NCBI RefSeq assembly: GCF_000835495.1
Contig: NW_015622545.1
Coordinates: 310,001 to 374,000, forward strand
Source: Cladophialophora immunda
Lineage: Eukaryota; Ascomycota; Eurotiomycetes; Chaetothyriales; Herpotrichiellaceae
Reading direction: 5' to 3'
DNA: 64,000 nt
Program-made: the position numbers and the translations under genes
Part shown: positions 11,155 through 20,826 of the stretch, piece after piece
Position numbering within the stretch: the first letter of the stretch is position 1
Layout: every line of letters starts with the position of its first letter
The notes under the pieces: model-generated
Databases searched by the model: none
What the model saw: the letters and a program-made list of their open reading frames with translations, nothing else
Told to the model about the DNA's origin: nothing

Positions 11155-12230
11155 ATGACCAGCCTCCTCTCTCCAATCGACCTTGCAGGTCTCAAGGACA
11201 AGAGTGTCTTGGTGACGGGCGGCGCATCAGGTCTGGGACTGGAAACAGCACAACTGTTCGCCTCAAAGGGCGCGTACGTGACCATTGCCGATGTCCAGCC
11301 CCCGCTGGACGAGAGCACCCTCACCAAACCAGGCGAGCACGTTCAGTACGTGCGCTGCGATGTGAGCGACTGGGAGAGTCAAGCGGCGGCATTTCAGCAG
11401 GCCATGTCCTTCTCGCCGGCAAAAGACATCGACGTCGTGGCCACCTTTGCCGCCGTCGATCCGATGGAGAATCTCATTGACCATGTCAAGGCCACCACCA
11501 GCAGCGGCCAGGAAGTGACGCTCGAGCGACCGCCGGTGGCCCCTTCGCTCAAGTGCCTCGAAATCAACTTGAAAGGGACCTACTACTCGGCTGCTCTGGC
11601 ACTGCACTACTTCCAACTCAAGCCGCCGCAGCCTCTCCCTTCGTCCTCGGCGCCTTCCACCACTCCCACAAAGGCTCTGGTCTTCATCTCCTCGCTGGCA
11701 GGCTACCTGGATGACGACCACAGCATCGCCTACACGACCTCCAAATTCGGCACGAGGGGACTCTTCCGCGCTCTCCGCCGCCGGATCCGCGACGAGATGG
11801 GCGTCCGCGTGAATCTGGTGGCGCCGTGGGCCATCAAGACGCCCATGACCGCACCAATTCTCGAAGCCCTGCAGGGAATGGGGATCGAGGACGGCAAGGG
11901 GATCACGTTCGCGAGCAAGGAGACGTGTGCACAGGCGGTGGGGCGGATTGCCCTCGACGAGACGTTGCACGGTAAGATTTTGTCCCTACCTAGCTTTTTC
12001 TGTGTTTGTTATGGTGCCTTCTTCCCTTTCCCATGTGTCCCCTGTTCGTCGACGTCTGCTGGTCCGGAATCTGACCCCAGCATCCACATTTAATTCTAGG
12101 CCGGGCGTTTGCTATCATGCCCGAAGGGGCGTTTGATATCAAAGACGACATTGAGGGAGGGTACGGGGGTGAGGAGTTGAAAGTGCTGATGGCGTGGAGG
12201 AAGGCGGCGGGAGATTTCCTGCAGGGTTAG
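11155..12230 (+). CDS. Short-chain dehydrogenase/reductase (15-PGDH-like)
   Basis: Predicted 315 residues from exons 11155-11971 and 12100-12230 (intron 128 nt, GT-AG). The NAD-binding motif TGGASGLG is at residues 21-28. An Asp at residue 46 at the end of the second strand favours NAD(H) over NADP(H). Catalytic Ser lies in ISSLAG near 180, with Tyr193 and Lys197 in YTTSK. The usual NNAG motif is replaced by TFAAVDP. The sequence resembles fungal proteins annotated as 15-hydroxyprostaglandin dehydrogenase-like; the real substrate is unknown. The second exon supplies a C-terminal segment with IMPEGAFDIKDD, common in this subgroup. No targeting signal, so probably cytosolic. No pathway neighbours suggest a role in a cluster. 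Confidence 0.85.
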
Positions 12231-12701
12231 GAGGAATGCCTATCTATGTCTCCACCTGTCTCTGCCTGTATAGAAACAATTCCAAGCGGGTGCGACTTTG
12301 GCCAGGGGTATCTTATGACCATGAACAATAAGGGCTGTTTGATTTCCAGCCCATCTATTCGTGGACATCTATGTCTCCATCGTCGTCAAGTAAGTAGAGG
12401 TCATGGATAAATTTGCACACATACATATTACCTCGATTATATACTTATCGGAGGAGCGCGAGGCGAGGCTGATATTAATGCGGACTTCCCAGCTCTCCAG
12501 CCCAAGGCTTGCCCTCTCCTTCTCTCTCCTCTCTCGCTCACATCTCTTTCCCCGTCTCGGATCAAGCTGGGTATATGTAGAGAACTGTATGATCTACTGC
12601 TTATAACCGTGTCCCCTTCCCTGTCCCCCCTTTCACACACACACACCACGCCGAATCTCCCCACCGAGGGTTTTGCCCCAAACGGACCCGGCGCGACGAC
12701 C
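12231..12701. other. Intergenic region
   Basis: The 471 bp between SDR and FCY1 hold no supportable gene. C/T-rich tracts with a CA run near 12640 fit the FCY1 promoter and leader. Confidence 0.5.
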
Positions 12702-13585
12702 ATGTCAGAAACAGACCCCGGCTTCCTCGCCGCCGTGGAAGAGGCTCGACAGGGCTTTGCGGAAGGGGGCGTCCCGATAGGTACGTACATGGTGCAATGT
12801 GCCCCAGTGGGATTACTATGCTTCACCCCTCGTGGGTGATGGATTGCTGGTTGCGACCCCCAACGTTCGTGACGGAGAGAGGGGGGGGGGAGCAAGAATG
12901 TGTATCTCTCTGCGGGAAGAAGCGCAGCAAAAAAAAGAGAGTTGACGAAGACCTGACGGCGAACATGATTAGGGGCCTGCCTCGTCTCCAAGGACGGCAA
13001 GATCCTCGGTCGCGGACACAACATGCGCGTGCAGAAGGGGAGCGCCACGTTGCATGTAAGTTGTCACTCTGCCTCACTTCTCACTTTCTCTCCCCCTCCC
13101 CGTCTCGGGCCTTCTCGCTTCGATATTGTTTCCGTGCTGAACAACGCCCCCCTCCCCCCTCCCGTCTCTGTAGGGCGAAATCTCCGCGCTGGAAAACTCT
13201 GGCCGTCTTCCGGCTTCCGCCTACGCGGGCGCCACGATGTACACGACCCTGTCGCCCTGCGACATGTGCACGGGCGCCTGCATCCTCTACAAGATCGCGC
13301 GGGTGGTCGTGGGCGAGAACCGGACCTTCGTGGGCGGCGAGGACTACCTTCGGGCGCGGGGGGTCGAGGTCGTGGTGCTGGAGAACAGCGAGTGTATGGA
13401 GCTGATGGCGAGGTTTATCACGGAGAAGCCTAATGTTTGGTACGTCGTCTCTTTTTTATTTTTGGGTCAACCGGCATTGCTTCGACCTAGCATCTCGTCT
13501 TTTGGTTTGTGGTTGGTGTCTCATACTGAATTGAAGCCTTACTGAAACCTTGCTACGTAGGAATGAGGATATCGGCGAGCAATGA
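12702..13585 (+). CDS. FCY1: Cytosine deaminase
   Basis: This enzyme converts cytosine to uracil in pyrimidine salvage and also acts on 5-fluorocytosine. Predicted 150 residues (yeast Fcy1 has 158) from exons 12702-12780, 12973-13055, 13174-13439 and 13561-13585; all introns are GT-AG and in frame. Zinc ligands and proton shuttle are present: HGE (His54, Glu56) and PCDMC (Cys83, Cys86). RGHNMRVQKGSATLHGEIS and TLSPCDMCTG match the fungal enzyme closely, as does the C-terminal NEDIGE. The last exon encodes only eight residues. Cytosolic enzyme, homodimer in yeast. It converges on HEM12 with 83 bp between stop codons. Confidence 0.95.
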
Positions 13586-13668
13586 GACACAGCGAACCTC
13601 TCCTCGACCGTCCGTGTGCCCCCTTGGACCGTAAGCGGCGGCGTCTATCCTGTTTTCCCTCGCAGAGA

Positions 13669-15025
13669 TCATGCAGTACACCGGTGGATCTCCTCAAAGA
13701 AGAACTTCAAATCATCAGGATTGACGCCCGGCGTCACGCCGTGGCCCAGATTGACGATCCATCGTTCCTTGCCTCCCCCAAAGCCCTCAACCATGTTCTC
13801 GACTACTTTCGTGATGGCTTCGCGGCTCCCGTAGAGCACGCCCGGGTCGGCGTTGCCCTGCAGGGTGACTCTGCCTCTCGCAATCTTGACTGCCTCCTGG
13901 GGATCGTGCAGCCAGTCCAGGCCCACCACATCGTACCCCAGCTCGCACAGGTCGTCGAGAGCGTACCACGCGCCCTTTGCAAAGACAACCATGGGGACCA
14001 CGTCCTCGCCCATCTCCCGTAGCCGCTTGGGTAGGTTCTCCGCAATGTAGCCTAAGGACGGCAGACAGATCTCCTTGAACGACGCGGGCGACAGTTCCCC
14101 CGCCCAGGAGTCGAAGACCTGCACAATCTGCGCCCCAGCGGCCACCTGCAGGGCGAGGTACTCGACGCAGATGGCGGCCATCTTGCGCAGGAGCACCTTG
14201 CTCTCTTCGGGGTACCTGTAAACCCAAGTCTTGGCCTCCCGGAACAGCTTCGTCCCGCCGCCTTCAACCATGTAGCAGAGCAGCGTCCAGGGCGCGCCGC
14301 AGAAGCCAAACAGCGGCACGCGGCCGGCCAGCTTCTCCCGCGTCAGCGCGATGGCCTTGTACACGTAGTCCAGCTCCTTCTTGACGTCGACCTCGCGCTT
14401 CACAATCTCCTGGTACTGCGCGTCCGACGGGCTGCGTAACGGGTGCGGGAACTTGGGCCCCACGCCGTCCACCATCAGCACCTCCATGCCCATGGCCTGC
14501 GGGATGACCAGGATGTCCGAGAAGATGATGGCCGCGTCGATGAGCCCGTCGTACCGCTCGATAGGTTGTAGCGTCAGCGTGGACGCGATCTCGGGCGACC
14601 GGCAGCACTCGAAGAAGTCGTGCTTGCCCTTGGCCTGGTGGTACTCGGGGAGATAGCGGCCGGCTGTATTGTATCCATGGCGTAGAGCGGAATGTCAGCA
14701 GGAAGCTGGGAGAAGGAGAAAAGACGGCGACTAGAGATAAAAAGAGATTTCAAATCGAGGCAGAGGGGGACATGGGCCATGGGCATGGGCACTGACAGCT
14801 GCCACAGCAGCAGCAACAGCACCAACAGCGTCCTCCGTACCTTGTCGCATCACCCATATTGGTGGCCTGTCAACTTTCTCGCCTGCACATCTGTTTTAGC
14901 GGTCGGGGTTTTGTTCGGGTTGTTCTCCTGCACACGTCTTGACGCCATGTGTGACTCGGTCTCAACGCACCTCGCGCGGCTCGTAGGAGTCGGTCATTCT
15001 TCAGAGGCGGCCAATTCTTCGTCAT
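13669..15025 (-). CDS. HEM12: Uroporphyrinogen decarboxylase
   Basis: This is the fifth step of heme synthesis: uroporphyrinogen III to coproporphyrinogen III, in the cytosol. Predicted 363 residues (yeast 362) from exons 14971-15025, 14841-14882 and 13669-14663, with introns of 88 and 177 nt. Signature parts are [13 protein letters not shown] (split across intron 2), [47 protein letters not shown] and [10 protein letters not shown]. The start at 15025 gives [20 protein letters not shown], matching the usual N-terminus, so the short first exon is well supported. The gene is convergent with FCY1. Confidence 0.96.
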
Positions 15026-15381
15026 CTTTTGAATATCGTCAGAATAAATTGTCCTCAGAGATTGCAGATTGCTCCGTGCTGGGGGGGGGGAGACCTACAG
15101 TTATTACCTCGTGGTTGAGCTTCGGAAAAAGGTCACGACGGCTGCTCAATGATGATGCGGAGAGGGGCGATGACTTTTTTCCTTCTCCAATCGCGCCGAG
15201 GTTTTGCCAGCCTTGCAGGTACATAGCAGACCCAGAGTTTCCCCTCGCAGCAAGGCTGAGGCTGCGTCTGCGCAAGGAGCATCGAGTTCTTGGTAACTTA
15301 TTGGTCCATCATATTGTGGTTGCAGTCTCAAATATCTTCGAGAGAGGAGTCATAATTGATTGCTATATGAGACAACCTCGA
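15026..15381. other. Intergenic region upstream of HEM12
   Basis: The 356 bp between the TRM82 stop and the HEM12 start hold no gene; they should contain the HEM12 promoter and TRM82 3' end. A run of ten G lies near 15081. Confidence 0.55.
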
Positions 15382-17180
15382 TCACGACATCCCTTCTACC
15401 TCTGCTGGACCACCTTCTCCAGCATCTTCGTCCTCAGCCTCCGCCCCGGCCTGGCCCCTTTTCTTCCGGAGATTTTCCAGGCCGTACAGCATCTCTCCCG
15501 CAGCGCTGTATGCCCCTTTGTCCTTGGCCCGACCTTCTGACGGCAGCGTACCGCTGGCGCAGTCCAGGGCCGAAGCATTTAGAAGCATGGCGAGGCTGGA
15601 AGTCTCCCATCGCAGGTCCGCTTCGGGCGAGCCCTCCACTGGGTTGCTCGAGTGGGTTTCGTCGGCGGGCAGGTTGGAGAAGAGTTCGAATGTCTCAAAT
15701 GCATCCGCTGCTGGCGCCGCCTCAGGTCTCAAGGCCTGGACGGAACCAAGTTCATGCGCCGTGTCAAGACTCACAACAATTCCCCACAGCGCTGGGCCGA
15801 CCGCCACATCCAACACGTTTCCCCCCAGCGTCAAGGTTTGGTGATGCCTCAAGCGACCTTCTTGCGTAATGCTGTAGCTCAGGAGCATCGGGAGTCTAGA
15901 AAAACATTCAGCCGCAGCTTGAAAAGTCCGGGGTGTCATCACCTACCCTTCAAGGGCAACCAGGAGGAAATGGGGAGGTTGGCGCGAACGTGGTGAGTTG
16001 CCTGACACGGTGTAATGGACAGGCCAAATATTGGACACTGCCAAGGTTTCTAGGGAACGTCCACCGCCTTGCAAGTCTAGACAGTTGACTAAGTCTTTCC
16101 CGACATCGCCTTGAAAGAGTTCCTGATCCAGCAATGTCCCAGTCTGCCACTGGTAGACCCTCACAGAAGGTTCGCCGCTTCCTGTTACAAGGATTTCCGG
16201 ATTCCAGGGAACGATACACAACTTGCTCACGAATTCACGATGGCCAAAGCAATAGTTCTGGATGATATGAGCTTGTGATATTCCCCGAGACACGCGAATG
16301 TGCTCGTCCCGGTCCGCTGTCAGAATGTATTGGCGACGCTTGAGCCCGGATTGGACTTCAGTGATGGCGACATCAGTCAGGAGGGACACATGGCCAAGCA
16401 ACAACTTGCATTCAAATTGAGGGCCATCCTTCTTGGGTTGGGCCGCCTTCTGTAGGCGCTGTTGCCTTAGGGCTTCCAAGTTGCCCTTTGTATGCACCGT
16501 CAGCTCTGACGCAGAGGGAGAGTTGGTCGCCTGTTGCTGGTCCTGAAGCTTTTGCGGTGTCCACCCGGCGGTGGGGTGTAAGGGTAACAAATAGACATCG
16601 CCAAATTTGTCGCCTAGGAGAAGACTCTTCTCGTCCGGTGTTAGGACTATTGCGCATATGCGCTTGGGCATTGACCTCATGAAACTAAGCACCACAGCCA
16701 GCTCACCCACTCAGGCAGAACTTACCTGCGACTCTTCAACTTCAAAACCCCTCCCGCCAGTACATCGAACACAAGGACTGACTTGTCCTCTGCAGTAACG
16801 CAGATGGCCGTCTTTCCGTCACTGGCAGCGATGATATGAGAGACGTTCGGCAGTGTGGTGTCTTCCACCTTGGGCTTCCGTCGCTCACCCTTTTTTCTCT
16901 CCGAGATGATTTCAATCGAGTCTTCTGACTCCTGATGGGAGGGTTCCCCACGATCTCCTTCCCCCAATTTTCGCCTCTTTGAGGGTCGAGCATCCTCGCC
17001 GTTGGGGTTGGCCCCCTCATACTCTTCGTCCTCGCCATCAGAAGGCAGCCAACGGCTCATTAATGATCCGTCTTTCAAGTCGAGCGAATTTATGACTGGT
17101 CCTGAAGCTGCCAGCAGGAATGGTTGTTGACCGTCCACCGGCTGAACGCAGCATAGCTTTTGAAATGGGTAAGGGACCAT
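15382..17180 (-). CDS. TRM82: tRNA (guanine-N7)-methyltransferase non-catalytic WD40 subunit
   Basis: Trm82 partners with catalytic Trm8 to make m7G46 in tRNA. Predicted 565 residues from exons 16726-17180, 15947-16675 and 15382-15895 (introns 50 and 51 nt, GT-AG, in frame). The WD40 propeller begins with VQPVDGQQPFLLAASGP, is interrupted by an acidic/basic insert with a likely nuclear-localisation stretch (PSKRRKLGEGD), then resumes with HIIAASDGKTAICVTAEDKS and LTADRDEHIRVSRG. The blade containing HREFVSKLCI and ILVTGSGEPSVRVYQW is typical of the family. The C-terminus ends in an acidic, low-complexity tail. The protein is longer than yeast Trm82 (444) because of inserts, as in other Pezizomycotina. 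It shares a 384-bp promoter region with RPP0. Confidence 0.92.
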
Positions 17181-17564
17181 TTAGATATTTGATTGCTGCT
17201 TTTCAGCCGTCTCTTCCAACGGTGGACGGGGCTGGTTTGAGTATTTGCAGGAATATTCCCTGTATAGAGTCCTAACACGACTGGAATATCTTTCTGGAGA
17301 CTTGGAGCAAAGTAGACCAAGACAGAATCAATCAATTCCAGGCGGGAACGAGAACTGCTTCAACACCCGATGAATTTTGGCAGTGCGGTTACCGATGAAA
17401 TGATTCGCCGTTGATGCCAAGGCTAGTTCACGTGACCGAGATCGCACTCACAAAAATAATCCCAAGGACCGTCCGAAAAGTTGCACCTCGACCGCCAACA
17501 CAACCACCTCATCATAATCCCATCAGTTGCCCTTAAATATCCTAACTTCATCCCATAAGAAGTC
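17181..17564. promoter_or_regulatory. Divergent promoter TRM82 / RPP0
   Basis: The 384 bp separate the start codons of two genes of the translation machinery transcribed in opposite directions. No specific factor site can be named with confidence. Confidence 0.5.
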
Positions 17565-18670
17565 ATGGGGGGCAAATCCGGCACCAAAGCTGTCTACTTC
17601 GACAAGCTCAAGGGCTTGCTCGAGGAGTACAAGTCCATCTTTATCGCAAGTCCTCCTGAAAACACCAATCGGCCAGCCAATTAACAAGTCCACAGGTCAG
17701 TGTCGACAATGTCTCGTCGCAACAGATGCACGAAATCCGCCACAACCTGCGCGGCGAAGCCGTGGTTTTGATGGGCAAGAACACCATGGTCCGACGAGCT
17801 CTCAAGGGTTTCATCGCCGACAGCCCGGAGTACGAACGTTTGCTGCCTCATGTTAAGGGTGCGCTCCGAGTTTCAAGGCGAAAAGAGAAAGGAACATATT
17901 GATCTGACCTTTGGCAGGAAACGTTGGATTCATCTTCACTAATGGTGACCTGAAGACCATTCGTGACAAGATCCTGTCGAACCGTGTCGCAGCTCCTGCC
18001 CGTGCTGGTGCCGTTGCTCCCGGAGATGTGTACGTTCCAGCTGGAAACACTGGCATGGAACCCGGCAAGACATCTTTCTTCCAGGCCCTCGGTGTTCCCA
18101 CCAAGATTGCTCGTGGTACCATTGAAATCACGACTGATCTCAAGCTGGTCGAGGCCGGCGCAAAAGTCGGTGCCTCAGAAGCCACCCTGCTCAACATGTT
18201 GAACATTTCCCCTTTCACCTACGGCATGAAAGTGCAACAGGTGTATGAGGAAGGACAAACCTTCTCGCCGGATGTGTTGGACATTGAGGAGAGTCAACTG
18301 CTGAAGTCACTTACATCGGCGATCACCACCATCACCACCATTTCCTTGGCCGCCAACTACCCGACTCTTCCTTCGGTCATCCACAGCTTGATCAATGGCT
18401 ACAAGAAAGCCATCGCTGTTGCCATTGAGATTGACTACGAGTGGGAGGCAATTCATGAGCTCAAGGATCGCATCGCCAACCCTGACGCATACGCTGCTGC
18501 TGCGCCGGCGGCTGCGGCCGTTACCGAGGAGGCTGCACCGGCGGCGGCCAAGGAAGAAGAAAAGGAAGAGGAGAAGGAAGAGTCTGACGACGAGGGTAAG
18601 CACTGCCCTGCCACAAAGATCAAACAGTCTAAGCTAACACGTACCAGGCTTCGGTGGTCTGTTCGACTAA
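17565..18670 (+). CDS. RPP0: 60S acidic ribosomal stalk protein P0
   Basis: P0 (uL10) anchors the P1/P2 stalk that recruits elongation factors to the large ribosomal subunit. Predicted 314 residues from exons 17565-17645, 17696-17858, 17918-18595 and 18648-18670. The N-terminus has [20 protein letters not shown], then [15 protein letters not shown] and [10 protein letters not shown] of the rRNA-binding domain. The C-terminus is Ala-rich, then acidic, ending ESDDEGFGGLFD, the conserved factor-binding tail; the last seven residues come from a 23-nt exon. Intron 1 (17646-17695) uses a GC donor (GCAAGT) with CAG acceptor; this is the only join that restores the P0 sequence. The other introns are GT-AG. 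Confidence 0.97.
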
Positions 18671-19397
18671 GCACCTCGAAAGTTGGCGGGTTTTAGCGCG
18701 AGCACATGCAAATGAAATGCTTGAGGCGGCCACAGCTAGAGCAATAGACGTGCAACATAGGTGCAATAGCATGATTGCCACACAATACCGATCAGAACTT
18801 TTCGCACCTGATAAGCTGGACCATGACTTCTCTGCTACGAGTATCCTTGGGTAAGCGGTGTTCCTTTCCTCCTCACACCTCAAATTCAACTATGTGATGA
18901 ACCATTTTTAACCCCGAGAACTTGTTTGCTCCATGAAGAACAAAATCATGCAACAACACTCTAATTTTTTACTGACCCCACTCCTTCTACCATTGCTTTG
19001 CCTTTGCCTTTTGCTGTTGGAGGGAAAATACTGATGTTTGGTTTAAGGCTTGGTACCCACTCAAAAAATACGGACACCGCGTTCAGCCTCGTGCCCATTG
19101 CCAGCACACCTAGCATCAATACCGCGCCCAATGGTCCAAAGTCTGTCTCGAAGCTCGGTAGTGTTCTCGTGTCTATGTCGAGTCTTGAGGTTGTCTCGCC
19201 CTTTGCCTCTCTGTCCCTCCATCTGTTCCATCTCTCTCACATTCCATTGTCTTGATCAGAAACTCGCTCGCTAGATCCCTTAAAAACATCCCAAAACGTG
19301 GCCAACAAATTAGTCGCGACTCAGTGGAGCGCGCGTGGCGCAATGACAAATGCTAGGCGGCGAATTGCTTTGGTTTTCTTTGCTCTTGAACCACCAC
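18671..19397. other. Convergent intergenic region
   Basis: The 727 bp between RPP0 and the metallopeptidase gene (tail to tail) hold no supportable gene and should carry two 3' UTRs. Confidence 0.55.
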
Positions 19398-20216
19398 CTA
19401 CTTTTCTTCTTGATGCTCCACATCCTTTACCTCTGATCCATCGCTGCTTTGCTCCCCGACCATTGGACGGGAGTTTTCTTGAACTGCAGTTTCCCATGTT
19501 GCTTTGTAGCGGAGCCAGAGCCGATCCACGGATTCCCCAAAGATATCACTCCAAAACCTGTGCTCCTGATACCTCCCCCTCCGCATGGTTTCGTTCATCC
19601 GACTTACAGTACCAGGCCCTCGTAATTCCTCCAGCCACTCTAGAAACCACGCGGTCTTTTGGTAACCCTCATCCCATCTCTGCCCTCTGTTCTCAGGCGA
19701 CTTGCTCCAATGCGGCGGCGAGAGTCCAGCCTTTAATCGAACAAAATCTGCAATGCCCTCGATGAGCCCACCTGGCGCAGTACCTTGGCAATTGCCCTGG
19801 AAGCAGTGAACCATTTCATGCGTGATCACCCCAGCTATCTCGTGGCGGAGCCCTGCTGAGTTGTGTGACAATACGCCGTGCACGTAGTCGAGGGACAGAT
19901 GGATCTCTTTGTGGAGGTCATCCAGTGGCAATCCAGTGGTGTACGCGACTCCACCCATGGCGCGTAGGACCACCGTGACCGATCTGACTCTGGGGATGTC
20001 GCTCAAGCCGTAAGGTCTGTACAAGATCGTGACGACATGTTCAATGGCTCGCGTCAAATATAGGCCTCCATCCAGGGAACTACAAGCCACCTGGGCAGCC
20101 GGGTGACCAATGTCGTCGAGGTGAAGTCGCAGGACGGGCTTGTGATGTAGCTGGGGAGGGATGACAGGAGCGGCCGCGTCGTCCGGGGGAGGCGTAGTCA
20201 ATGGCAGGTGTGCCAT
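19398..20216 (-). CDS. Basic secretory protein (BSP)-family metallopeptidase-like
   Basis: Intronless, 272 residues. The HExxH zinc motif is at residues 133-137 (THEMVHCFQ), followed by GGLIEGIADFVRLKAG (about 149-164), whose Glu and Asp fit the third ligand region of the plant basic secretory protein family (PF04450). Other family traits are VTVVLRAMGGVAYT, EIHLSLDYV and WFLEWLE. The first 20 residues are Pro/Ala-rich with no hydrophobic signal peptide, so despite the family name the product may be intracellular or leave by another route. BSP proteins are known in plants, where they are linked to defence, and in many fungi; the substrate is unknown. The gene is divergent from the CLASP gene. 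Confidence 0.85.
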   Translation of the reverse strand: MAHLPLTTPPPDDAAAPVIPPQLHHKPVLRLHLDDIGHPAAQVACSSLDGGLYLTRAIEHVVTILYRPYGLSDIPRVRSVTVVLRAMGGVAYTTGLPLDDLHKEIHLSLDYVHGVLSHNSAGLRHEIAGVITHEMVHCFQGNCQGTAPGGLIEGIADFVRLKAGLSPPHWSKSPENRGQRWDEGYQKTAWFLEWLEELRGPGTVSRMNETMRRGRYQEHRFWSDIFGESVDRLWLRYKATWETAVQENSRPMVGEQSSDGSEVKDVEHQEEK

Positions 20217-20826
20217 GTTTCGATTGAGAGATGGAGCTCGACAAATGGAGACCGAGGGAAGAAGTAGTCAATGGTTCGTGTGTTGGAGGTGGCCAGAGGT
20301 TGGCGTTCCAAAGGGAGGCTGAGGCTGGTGAGGCGGGTGGCGGGTTCTGATTGGCTCTCCGCGCCAAGGCCAGCCCGCTCCAACTTCCCGCTCCGAGTCG
20401 CTGGAGCCAAAACATCAACACGAACCACGACGTCGTCGCCCTTCTTCTCCTTCGACCATCCTCTGCCAGCAACCTTTTCCCTCAACCTTTGGAACCTACG
20501 TCGACATCCATGAACAGCCCGACCTTCTATCGCAGATCCCCTCGCCTCCCGACGACACCCTGATCAGGTATGAGTGAAATTTTTCTCATATAATGGCCCG
20601 GTTTCCCCCCTGTCGATTTCGTGAAGACTTCCCCCCACAGACATACACCCATACTCAAGAGATCACACTTGTTGCTGTATGCTGTTCAATTGAAATCGCC
20701 TCTACTGCACTGCTTCATTGCTCTACCCTGTTTACCGCTTTACATCACTCTTCTCCCTTTCCCATCAACCCTCTATCTTCCAAGCCCGTCCAAGAATACC
20801 ATTGAGTATCTCGCGATTGAGACAAG
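20217..20826. promoter_or_regulatory. Divergent promoter region, peptidase / CLASP
   Basis: The 610 bp between two divergent start codons hold C/T-rich tracts before the CLASP start and no supportable gene. Confidence 0.5.
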
